From Nitrosotalea sp. (GTDB lineage Archaea; Thermoproteota; Nitrososphaeria; Nitrososphaerales; Nitrosopumilaceae): 32,375 bases of DNA. The stretch spans positions 1 to 32,375 of the forward strand of contig JARCRW010000037.1 of NCBI GenBank assembly GCA_029850515.1. The letters run 5' to 3'. The translations under genes were made by a program, and so were the position numbers. Positions within the stretch are counted from its first letter, which is position 1, and each line of letters opens with the position of its first letter. The notes under the pieces were generated by a model. The model saw only the letters and a list, made by a program, of their open reading frames with translations, searched no databases and had not been told where the DNA came from. Positions 16,533 to 23,464 of this stretch are shown one piece after another.

Positions 16533-16542
16533 ATTATTTAAG
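16533..16542 (-). promoter_or_regulatory. TATA box for the PEFG-protein gene
   Basis: Minus strand CTTAAATAAT lies 20-29 bp before the ATG at 16513. Confidence 0.5.
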
Positions 16543-16658
16543 ATAGCAGACTGATCAAGTGTTTGCAGAAATTGCCTACAACCGCTTTCAAGCCTTTTCT
16601 TTCAATGTAATTCTGATATCTATGTTCAATAATCATTGGACTACCAAAAAACCACAAT

Positions 16659-17186
16659 TCATGCTCTTGTCACCGATATCTCGCACTCGGCATCCCCATT
16701 GAGCATGCACTTTGGTTGAATTATGAGGACTTTTTGCTTGTAATGCGCGGCTGCAGATTCTACTAGACCTTCTGCAAAGTGACACATTCTTAAAGATGAG
16801 CAATAGTGAATCACGACATTGTCTTTGCTTGGTCGTGATACTTGTAGAGTGGGAGGATTAGCACCACGAATCTGGTTTCTGACTTCTTTGTGAATGTAAT
16901 CTTCAGTATGCTCCAGAAAATCCAAGACATCCCATGTATTATCAATATAGTGTCGGAATTGTGCAATAAGGTGAGGTGCTACGAATATTCCAAAATTTCG
17001 AAGAAATTGGTTGAGAGGCAGATGGCTCAGTTTGGCTGCTGTTGAAAGAAGTTGCTTTGCTTGCAAATCTGTAGGTATGTCCAAATAAACACCAGTATCT
17101 GAAAGATTTGCTTTTAAGAGCCATTCCTGCCATTTTTCTTCTGATCCTGCAAATTGTTGCAAATTAACAAAAATCAGTTTATGCAC
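16659..17186 (-). CDS. Stand-alone H-NOX (heme NO-binding) domain protein
   Basis: A 175-aa protein equal in length to a single H-NOX domain. The start is GTG 17186, with a TATA box 21-30 bp upstream. Family features are the N-terminal KLIFVNLQQF...W..WL..A pattern, LRNFGIFVAPHLIAQFRHY (62-80), the DFLEHTEDYIHKEVR segment whose His99 aligns with the proximal heme ligand, NPPTLQV, and HYCSSLRMCHFAEGLVES, where Tyr128 and Ser130 match the YxSxR heme-propionate motif but the Arg is displaced by one (Leu132, Arg133). The end NGDAECEISV is typical. It probably binds heme and senses NO (or O2) in the cytosol. No cyclase or kinase is fused. A V4R-type or heme-free relative is the main alternative. 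Confidence 0.75.
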   Translation of the reverse strand: MHKLIFVNLQQFAGSEEKWQEWLLKANLSDTGVYLDIPTDLQAKQLLSTAAKLSHLPLNQFLRNFGIFVAPHLIAQFRHYIDNTWDVLDFLEHTEDYIHKEVRNQIRGANPPTLQVSRPSKDNVVIHYCSSLRMCHFAEGLVESAAAHYKQKVLIIQPKCMLNGDAECEISVTRA

Positions 17187-17206
17187 AGATCATATTTCTA
17201 ATCAGC

Positions 17207-17216
17207 GATATTAAAG
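17207..17216 (-). promoter_or_regulatory. TATA box for the H-NOX gene
   Basis: Minus strand CTTTAATATC lies 21-30 bp before GTG 17186, supporting this non-ATG start on a leaderless mRNA. Confidence 0.5.
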
Positions 17217-17382
17217 TATACACAAGTAATAACATGTAGGTGTGGATATCAAGAAGAAAAATTCAAAATCAAACCATGTTCCAGTTCATGAACTTGTAGT
17301 TCTATGACAACATGTCTGAGATGGAATTTATGAGACTACACGCATCCTAATCCTTATCGGGTAGAACGTCGTATTATAATAC

Positions 17383-17931
17383 ATGATGATGCAAGAAAGT
17401 CCAAACGGCATACTGGAAATATTAGATAGTTTCATGAAAGATGATGTCCTCAAAGATTTGTATGAACAAGGCATCATGCCAGTGGAATGCATCATGAGAA
17501 GAGATGTGGCGAGTCTGGATCACACCCACACTGCGTACGATGCAGCGATGCTTATGATGGAAAAGGGAACAGAATGTATCGTGGTAACTGCATATGGTAA
17601 ACTCTTTGGCATGATAACTGAAAGGGATATTATATGCATGGTTGTCGGTCTCAATATACCGCTTAGAAACCTAATCCTGAGTTTTCTAGCCTCAAGACCA
17701 TTGATATGCATCAGTCCGCATCAAACTGTTGAAGATGCAGTAGAAATTATGAAAAAATACAACATACGTCAACTTCCAGTAGTAGACGTAGACAAGCTTG
17801 TTGGGTTAGTTACAGCAAGAGATCTAGCCATGTTCTCATATGTACCGGAGATCAGATTTTGTAAAAACTATCCATTCCACGATGCCCGGATTCAGAAAAA
17901 TATAATTGAAAAGTTGATTGAATTTGAATAG
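17383..17931 (+). CDS. Tandem CBS domain protein
   Basis: A 182-aa soluble protein with two CBS domains at about 33-92 and 97-150, marked by GMITERDIICMVVG and GLVTARDLAMFS; the core IRQLPVVDVDKLVG is classic. It has a longer N-terminus (residues 1-30) than the CBS protein at 4601 and a short C-terminal extension. A TATA-like TATTATAATAC lies only a few bases before the annotated ATG, so translation might begin at the internal ATG 17434 (MKDDVLKDL). It probably binds an adenine nucleotide and regulates an unseen partner. It is divergent from the H-NOX gene. Confidence 0.88.
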   Translation: MMMQESPNGILEILDSFMKDDVLKDLYEQGIMPVECIMRRDVASLDHTHTAYDAAMLMMEKGTECIVVTAYGKLFGMITERDIICMVVGLNIPLRNLILSFLASRPLICISPHQTVEDAVEIMKKYNIRQLPVVDVDKLVGLVTARDLAMFSYVPEIRFCKNYPFHDARIQKNIIEKLIEFE

Positions 17932-17960
17932 TCACATGTATACCCTGTGATTCTACCAGC

Positions 17961-18023
17961 GATGCTACTACGTCTCTGGTTGTAACGCTCCGTAATAGTC
18001 ATTGATCAACTGATAAAGTAATG
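17961..18023 (+). repeat. Dispersed intergenic repeat, copy B
   Basis: GATGCTACTACGTCTCTGGTTG and ATTGATCAACTGATAA match copy A at 13739-13800 in order and spacing. It lies between the CBS gene and the UspA gene. On the minus strand one frame gives LLYQLINDYYGALQPET before stops, so both copies could descend from a coding segment. Confidence 0.45.
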
Positions 18024-18117
18024 GACTTTTTTTTGGCATGAACTTCCTTAATGTGAGGGTTCTTGCTTTCTAGAATCTATCATTTTTAGGTTCTCAGTAT
18101 TGATACTTTGCATGGCA

Positions 18118-18126
18118 CTTAAATGG
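18118..18126 (+). promoter_or_regulatory. TATA box for the UspA gene
   Basis: CTTAAATGG lies 22-30 bp before TTG 18148 and supports that start. Confidence 0.45.
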
Positions 18127-18147
18127 TAAATTTTACTTTCTGATTTA

Positions 18148-18576
18148 TTGGCAAAAAGTACAATAAGGAAGATCCTAGTTCCAATGGATGGTTCCAAGGG
18201 CTCTTTTCATGCACTGGATGAAGCAATCTGTCTGGCAAGGCAGTTTGGTGCCCAGATAACTGGGCTCTATGTTTTACATGTTGCATATGATAGTCCAGAC
18301 TTGATTTACGTTCAAGAAACTCAAAACCGTTTAAAAAAGGTTGAAAAATTTCTTGAAAATGCAAAAAAGCAAGTCATGAAAAACAAAATCGTTTTTACGA
18401 AAGAAATTTTGTTTGGACAAGAATCAAAAAAGATTATTGATTTTGCTCAAAAAGAAAAGTTTGATCTTATAGTGATAGGGTCAAGAGGATTGGGTCCCAT
18501 AAAAAGAATGATTCTTGGCAGTGTAGCAAATTCTGTTGTTAACAAATCCAAAATCCCAGTACTTGTTGTAAAATGA
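18148..18576 (+). CDS. Universal stress protein (UspA family)
   Basis: A 142-aa single-domain Usp with a TTG start. The N-terminal strand IRKILVPMDGSKGSFHALDE and the C-terminal nucleotide loop GSRGLGPIKRMILGSVANSV (G-x2-G-x9-G-[ST] type) are complete, so it should be an ATP-binding Usp. The second UspA gene at 27313 is a clear paralog with the same N-terminal motif. It probably dimerises and helps in stress adaptation. It is convergent with the H+-ATPase gene, with a strong inverted repeat between their ends. Confidence 0.93.
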   Translation: MAKSTIRKILVPMDGSKGSFHALDEAICLARQFGAQITGLYVLHVAYDSPDLIYVQETQNRLKKVEKFLENAKKQVMKNKIVFTKEILFGQESKKIIDFAQKEKFDLIVIGSRGLGPIKRMILGSVANSVVNKSKIPVLVVK

Positions 18577-18729
18577 TGAAACCGTCTGGTTTTTGTGATA
18601 AACTTCTTGGTAAATCATTAAGAAATGCAATGTCAAAGGAATTCAGTGTATTTTTCATCGAGTCGCTAATTACAAACTAGTGCAAAAGGTTTGAGATCTG
18701 AAGTATGACAAAGACTTGTCAAGTTTTGA

Positions 18730-18758
18730 TACGTCTAGTTGAAGAAAGACTAGACGTA
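18730..18758. terminator. Inverted repeat between convergent UspA and H+-ATPase genes
   Basis: TACGTCTAGT and ACTAGACGTA form a perfect 10-bp stem around a 9-nt loop. It lies 28 bp past the ATPase stop and about 150 bp past the UspA stop, where a shared transcript end or RNA-protecting hairpin would be expected. Archaeal termination relies mainly on T tracts, and only a short AAAA/TTTT flank is present, so a regulatory-protein site is an alternative. Confidence 0.4.
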
Positions 18759-18785
18759 AAAATGATGTATCACGGGAACCGCCTA

Positions 18786-21179
18786 TTACTGCGAGCTCTT
18801 GTAGAATCTACTTACCAGGTAAACCTTGAGAATATCATTTACAAGAAATGATGCAACAAGCGAATAAACAATTATTGCAAGCAACGGAATGTACCCTAGT
18901 GGACCAAGCTCCCAAAAGCCCAGTATCGATATTGCGGCTACGATTGCGATTTCACTAACAGTCGTAATGAGAAGAATATTGCTCGGCCTTGACTTCCAAA
19001 AGTGGCCGCGCTCACGCACTATCATTAGACTAAAGAGTGATTCTATGACCAGATATGAAAAAGTAAAGGTGTAGAGTCTGTGGATGTTACTGCTTAATCC
19101 GAAATAGTTCAAGCCTACCATGGTCAGCACCACACCCTCGATCACGGCAAGCATTGCCAGAGGTATTCCAACCTTGAATAACCATGAGGTATCAAGCGAG
19201 TCTGGGCTCTTTGAATGTCTGACATTATCTGTCGATATTGACATGGTAGCAAAATCGGCAAAAAATATCAGTAATACCATACTAAATATCGAGATTACAA
19301 GACTGTGAGTAAGAAATAACATGGACACGATATATCCAACCATGAAAGTCTTTTTGGTTACCATGTTGAGCACCCAACTGAATATTCTTTGGTAAATCAT
19401 CCTACCAGTCTTTATGATTGCAAGTATGCCTCCAAGGCCCTCTGTTACAAGCACCGCGCTTGCCGAGTCCTTTGCAATATCCGTTGCATTTCTGACTGCT
19501 ATTCCAACTTCTGCCTGCTTTAGTGCAGGTGCGTCATTGACTCCGTCGCCAGTCATTCCAACAATATGTCCCCTGCTCTGGAGACTCTTGACTATGGTAT
19601 ACTTGTCTTCAGGATAGATCTCGGCCATGCCACTACTTTCTTCTATCATAGAGCCTGACAAGTTTTGATTCTGCACATCGGGCATTCTGATGATGTTGTC
19701 CCCAAGACCTATCTGCGGTGCGATATTCTTTGCGATTGGAAGCGCGTCGCCCGTAAGCATCTTTACTGATACGCCGAGGTCATTGAGCTGCAAGACTGTC
19801 TCGCGAGAGTCTTGTCTTATCCTGTCAGCTACTCCTGCAAGGCCAACCAGTTCAAATCCGCCCTCGTGGTTTTCTTTGGCAACTGCTATGACCCTCAATC
19901 CTTTTGCTGAGAGGGCATCTGCATCCTTGCTCAAAGATGCGGTGTTCTCATCTGTCATTTTGCAGTAAAAACAGATGGCTTTGAACGAACCTTTCCTTAC
20001 GTGAAATTTTTCATCAGATCTCTGAACTGTAGATCCTGTCATCCTCGTCTGCGGATCAAATGGCACAAATTCTGTCTGGGAATAGCCGTCTAGTGGGATG
20101 TTCGTCTCCTTGGCTGCTGCCAGAAATGCAAGGTCTATGGGATCTTGATTTGCTTCATTTGAAGCAAGTGCACCGTAAAGTATGACATCATTTTTTTCAT
20201 ATCCGTTAACTGGAAATTCTTCTTCAACGAAGAGCTTGTTCATTGTCATTGTGCCAGTCTTGTCTACACAAATCACATCCATTATAGCAGCGTCCTCGCT
20301 TGCACTAAGTCTTGTAACAAGAACTCCCTTCTTTGCAAGCACCGACGAACCAAGTACCATGTTCAAAGTGAGCATGGTTGGCATCGCCACAGGTACGGCA
20401 GAAACTAAAAGTACTACAGCAAGTGGCAACAACACCACAAACTGGAAACCTGTCAAAAGAGCATAGGCAAAGGCAATTAGAAGGGATATGATAATTATCA
20501 TAGCAAGTCGTCGTGCAATTTTTACGGTCAGTGCTTCCATGTGCAATTTTGGTTTTGCCAAATCAACTAGTTCGACTGTCTTACCGAAATATGTCCTGAT
20601 TCCAGTAGCATCAACGATTCCAGTGGCCTCACCACGTTTTACTGTGGAACCTGAATAGACTGGTTCTCCACCGGACTTTTCCACCGTTGCCGATTCACCG
20701 GTGAGTACTGATTGATCAACATCAGTGCTTCCACCTACAATCTTTATGTCAGCTGGTAGAATGTCACCTGCTCTGACTCTGATGAGGTCTCCAGGCACAA
20801 GCTCTCTTGCAGGAATGACTGACCACATACCGTCTCTCTTTACCCTGCTTTGAATACTCAACCTCTGTTTGAGAGCGGCCATTGCCACACTTGCTTTTCT
20901 CTGTCGCATGATGGATATTATAGCATTGGAAAGGAGAAGTGCTACGATGATGATTGTATCAGGATACTTGCCCAAGAACCATGTGAGAAATGCGGTAGCT
21001 TCAAGCATCCATGGAACAATGCCCCAAAAGCACTTTACTAGTGTTATGAGAAAATGCGTCTTTTTCTCCGGGACCTCGTTGTAGCCATATTCTGCCAACC
21101 TTTTTTTGGCCTCTTCAGTTCCCAGTCCTTTTTCTATGTCTGTTTTGTCGTTTGCTAGTGTGCCCACGTTTCTCACCAT
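18786..21179 (-). CDS. Plasma-membrane-type H+-exporting P-type ATPase (P3A)
   Basis: A 797-aa pump. Motifs in order: TGES (160-163, actuator), PVAMP (263-267, the M4 form typical of H+-ATPases), phosphorylation site DKTGT (Asp306), KGSFKA nucleotide site (397-402), MLTGDA, TGDGVNDAP (543-551), and the M6 segment LIFFADFATMSIS, where Asp642 occupies the place of the proton-binding Asp of fungal and plant H+-ATPases. About ten membrane helices are present and the long autoinhibitory C-terminus is absent, as in archaeal members. It extrudes protons using ATP, useful at low external pH. Codon use looks more GC-rich than that of its neighbours, a hint of transfer. A TATA element at about 21190 is close to the ATG, so GTG 21167 is a possible alternative start. 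Confidence 0.93.
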   Translation of the reverse strand: MVRNVGTLANDKTDIEKGLGTEEAKKRLAEYGYNEVPEKKTHFLITLVKCFWGIVPWMLEATAFLTWFLGKYPDTIIIVALLLSNAIISIMRQRKASVAMAALKQRLSIQSRVKRDGMWSVIPARELVPGDLIRVRAGDILPADIKIVGGSTDVDQSVLTGESATVEKSGGEPVYSGSTVKRGEATGIVDATGIRTYFGKTVELVDLAKPKLHMEALTVKIARRLAMIIIISLLIAFAYALLTGFQFVVLLPLAVVLLVSAVPVAMPTMLTLNMVLGSSVLAKKGVLVTRLSASEDAAIMDVICVDKTGTMTMNKLFVEEEFPVNGYEKNDVILYGALASNEANQDPIDLAFLAAAKETNIPLDGYSQTEFVPFDPQTRMTGSTVQRSDEKFHVRKGSFKAICFYCKMTDENTASLSKDADALSAKGLRVIAVAKENHEGGFELVGLAGVADRIRQDSRETVLQLNDLGVSVKMLTGDALPIAKNIAPQIGLGDNIIRMPDVQNQNLSGSMIEESSGMAEIYPEDKYTIVKSLQSRGHIVGMTGDGVNDAPALKQAEVGIAVRNATDIAKDSASAVLVTEGLGGILAIIKTGRMIYQRIFSWVLNMVTKKTFMVGYIVSMLFLTHSLVISIFSMVLLIFFADFATMSISTDNVRHSKSPDSLDTSWLFKVGIPLAMLAVIEGVVLTMVGLNYFGLSSNIHRLYTFTFSYLVIESLFSLMIVRERGHFWKSRPSNILLITTVSEIAIVAAISILGFWELGPLGYIPLLAIIVYSLVASFLVNDILKVYLVSRFYKSSQ

Positions 21180-21253
21180 GTACTCGATTATAAATTATGA
21201 TTCATAACATGGAATACAGTAATGTTTGTCATTTACGATGGCAAGCGAGAAAG

Positions 21254-21269
21254 CCCTAACCCTTTAGGG
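21254..21269. promoter_or_regulatory. CCCTAA/TTAGGG inverted repeat in divergent control region
   Basis: CCCTAA-CCCT-TTAGGG sits between the divergent H+-ATPase and Met-rich genes, about 45 bp upstream of the latter's TATA box. Its position suits an operator or activator site; the regulator is unknown. Confidence 0.3.
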
Positions 21270-21312
21270 TCGGGAGTATGTCAGATGTTATCAATCCTGA
21301 TATTTTTACTGT

Positions 21313-21324
21313 GGTTATAATATC
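21313..21324 (+). promoter_or_regulatory. TATA box for the Met-rich protein gene
   Basis: GGTTATAATATC lies 21-32 bp before ATG 21345, an archaeal BoxA position. Confidence 0.5.
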
Positions 21325-21344
21325 TGAGAAAACAAACAACTAGC

Positions 21345-21761
21345 ATGACTAGCAGATATGTGTGGATTGGATTGGCAATATGCCTATTCTTTGCTGGACT
21401 GGGCATGGGCTATAGTATTTTCATTAACACTTACAATCCGTATGCAATAATGGGAAACCCTGCTATGTTCAGTCAGATGATGGGGAAAAATCCACAGTTT
21501 TCTGGTCAGTATATGGGGTACATGATGCAAAACCCACAATACATGAACCAATGGATGTCGCAAAATCCACAGTATGTGGGTCAGTGGATGGGATCGATGA
21601 TGCAGGATCCTCAACTACGACAACAAATGTATAACTATATGTTACAAAATCAAGATTTTATGTATGAGATGATGAAAAATCCAAATTTTCAAAATAATTA
21701 CATGGGTCCTTGGATGATGCAAAATAATTTTACCTATCATGGCATGATGTGGAGAAAGTAA
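21345..21761 (+). CDS. Exported Met-rich repeat protein, probable copper binder
   Basis: A 138-aa protein with an N-terminal helix (VWIGLAICLFFAGLGMGYSI) that is a signal or anchor. The rest is built from irregular repeats such as NPQFSGQYMGYMMQ, NPQYMNQWMSQ, NPQYVGQWMGSMMQ and DPQLRQQMYNYMLQ. About 22 of the last 113 residues are Met, many as MM or MxxM, with Gln, Asn, Tyr and Trp and almost no Cys. Such Met clusters bind Cu(I) in known copper proteins, and ammonia-oxidising archaea rely heavily on exported copper enzymes, so copper storage or delivery outside the membrane is a reasonable inference. The next gene is co-oriented and also exported. Confidence 0.72.
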   Translation: MTSRYVWIGLAICLFFAGLGMGYSIFINTYNPYAIMGNPAMFSQMMGKNPQFSGQYMGYMMQNPQYMNQWMSQNPQYVGQWMGSMMQDPQLRQQMYNYMLQNQDFMYEMMKNPNFQNNYMGPWMMQNNFTYHGMMWRK

Positions 21762-21794
21762 TCTAGTATTCTAATTTAATAGTGGAATGCGCCA

Positions 21795-22310
21795 TTGAAT
21801 AAAAAAATTCTAACAATCATGATAATAGTTGTTGTATCTATAATATTTACAACTGCATATTTTCTGCCTACTAGTTACAAGAATACCGTTAACCAAACTA
21901 CCAACACGACTGAAGGTTTCAACCAGACTGCAATGCTAGAGCGCGGTAATATGGCAATGGGATTCAATCAGACCAAGATTCATCATCACTTTATGGCTTC
22001 TACCACGGGCGGTGAAATTATGATAATGTCATCTAACATGAGTGACATACAAACAATAAATGAAATAAAAAACCATGTAAAAGATATTCAATACGAATTT
22101 TCTCAGGGAAATTTCACCAAACCATTCTATATTCATGCCCAAATTGTTCCAGGTACTGCTGTGATGACTGCAAAAAAGGATTTGATTCATTATTCAATAA
22201 AAAATATTGACGGGGGCTCTATTCTAATTTTAACTACCAATGATACTGAACTCCTTAATGCAATACAACAATTCATGAACTTTCAGTCAAGCCAGCACAT
22301 GAATCATTAA
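21795..22310 (+). CDS. Exported His/Met-containing protein, possibly metal-related
   Basis: A 171-aa protein with a TTG start and an N-terminal hydrophobic anchor (KILTIMIIVVVSIIFTTAYF), then an Asn-sequon-rich stretch and a domain with HHHF (63-66), GGEIMIMSSNMSD, a helix INEIKNHVKDIQYEF, FYIHAQIVPGTAVMTAKKD, GGSILILTTND and FMNFQSSQHMNH. The pattern HHxF ... PGTAVM ... GG-x-ITT-x-D ... FL-x-FQ...H recurs in small bacterial exported proteins found near metal-resistance genes; I recall the pattern but cannot name the family. His and Met residues could bind copper. It starts 34 bp after the Met-rich gene and is probably in the same transcript. Confidence 0.55.
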   Translation: MNKKILTIMIIVVVSIIFTTAYFLPTSYKNTVNQTTNTTEGFNQTAMLERGNMAMGFNQTKIHHHFMASTTGGEIMIMSSNMSDIQTINEIKNHVKDIQYEFSQGNFTKPFYIHAQIVPGTAVMTAKKDLIHYSIKNIDGGSILILTTNDTELLNAIQQFMNFQSSQHMNH

Positions 22311-22374
22311 TGAGAATAGAATCAAAACAGGGTGTGTGTTGTTTAAGTAGATTTTCATATGTCGCTTAGACTAA

Positions 22375-22536
22375 TGCAAAAGAGATCTTGATGTAGACTG
22401 GAATACTTTAGAAAAGTGTTTAGTACATAATTCTAGTTGCTTGGAACAAATCAAAAATGAAACAGGGATTGCTAACGCAATAAAAAAGATTGTAACTGTG
22501 GTTCACAATACTGAGACAATATTACAAAACAGGTGA
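22375..22536 (+). pseudogene. Open 53-codon segment lacking a start (gene relic)
   Basis: Between a TAA (22372) and a TGA (22534) the frame reads CKRDLDVDWNTLEKCLVHNS and continues CLEQIKNETGIANAIKKIV. It looks like a soluble helical protein end. The only ATG nearby (22374) is one base out of frame at an AAAA run, so a single indel would have broken the gene. The remaining part of 22311-22601 shows no feature. Confidence 0.33.
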
Positions 22537-22601
22537 TACTATGTGGATGCTAGATTAGATAAAAAAATTTGAAACCGGGAAGATGGATTTTGTAGGACAT
22601 C

Positions 22602-23447
22602 TCATATTCCAGATAGGGTTTTAGCAATTATGAATAATGCAACTGCAACCAAAAGAATTGAAAACACTTTGGAAAGTTTTTCTCTTGGAAGTTTTACAGA
22701 AAGTTTCGTTCCTACAAATCCTCCTCCTATGCCACCAACAATGAAAAGAACCGAAACAAACCACTGAATCTGAGCTTCAAGAGAATATCTTATTGCAGTA
22801 GTTAGGCCAAAGGCACTTACAGGTAGGAGTGAAGTTCCAATGGCATCTATTATGTTCAAACCTGCGGAATACATTAGGGCGGGAGTGATCAAAAAGCCTC
22901 CACCGATACCAAAGTAGCCTGCTGTAACACCCACCGCAAAACCAATGATGATTATTTTCTTTTTGTGTAAAAGAAATATGTGATGTTTGTGCTGCAGTTC
23001 GGTGGGTAGAATCGTTAACTTTCTTTTCCACATTGTAACTGCTATGGCTATCATGAACAAGCCAAATAAGAGCAAGAGATGTTTTGAGGGAGTAAGCAGG
23101 CCAAGCTGGGCTCCAATTAACGCACCAAATATGCCGGGAATTGCAAAGACAAAACCTTCTTTGATTTTAACATGTCCGAATTTCTTGTGGTGTATTAGAT
23201 TGGTCAGGGCATTTACAGCTACAGCAAGTGCTGAAGTTCCAAGTGCAACATGTGGTTCAATGCCTATGGCATAAATTAAAAGAGGGACAGCAAGTATGGA
23301 ACCTCCGCCTCCAACCACCCCTAGACTGAATCCTACTATGATCCCAGATATCATGGAAAGAATGATAGTGATTGGTGAAAGTTCTAAACTGGAAATTTGA
23401 GATAAACTCAAAGTGGAAAGAGAAAAAACGAGGGAGATTAATTCCAT
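22602..23447 (-). CDS. TauE/SafE family membrane permease
   Basis: A 281-aa polytopic protein with two related halves, each starting with a Gly-rich membrane segment: GFSLGVVGGGGSILAVPLLI (about 39-58) and GVTAGYFGIGGGFLITPALM (about 176-195). This is the TauE/SafE (DUF81) signature. Family members move sulfite, sulfoacetate and other sulfur or organic anions. The gene starts 17 bp after the stop of the rhodanese/metallo-beta-lactamase gene on the same strand, so they likely form an operon in which sulfite from persulfide oxidation is exported. Substrate is inferred from context only. Confidence 0.9.
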   Translation of the reverse strand: MELISLVFSLSTLSLSQISSLELSPITIILSMISGIIVGFSLGVVGGGGSILAVPLLIYAIGIEPHVALGTSALAVAVNALTNLIHHKKFGHVKIKEGFVFAIPGIFGALIGAQLGLLTPSKHLLLLFGLFMIAIAVTMWKRKLTILPTELQHKHHIFLLHKKKIIIIGFAVGVTAGYFGIGGGFLITPALMYSAGLNIIDAIGTSLLPVSAFGLTTAIRYSLEAQIQWFVSVLFIVGGIGGGFVGTKLSVKLPREKLSKVFSILLVAVALFIIAKTLSGI

Positions 23448-23464
23448 GTGCTATTGACCCGGAT

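Noticed and set aside
21254-21269. Telomere-like CCCTAA/TTAGGG sequence
   Set aside because: A single short inverted repeat on an archaeal chromosome. The resemblance to telomere repeats is coincidental, so it is listed only as a possible operator.
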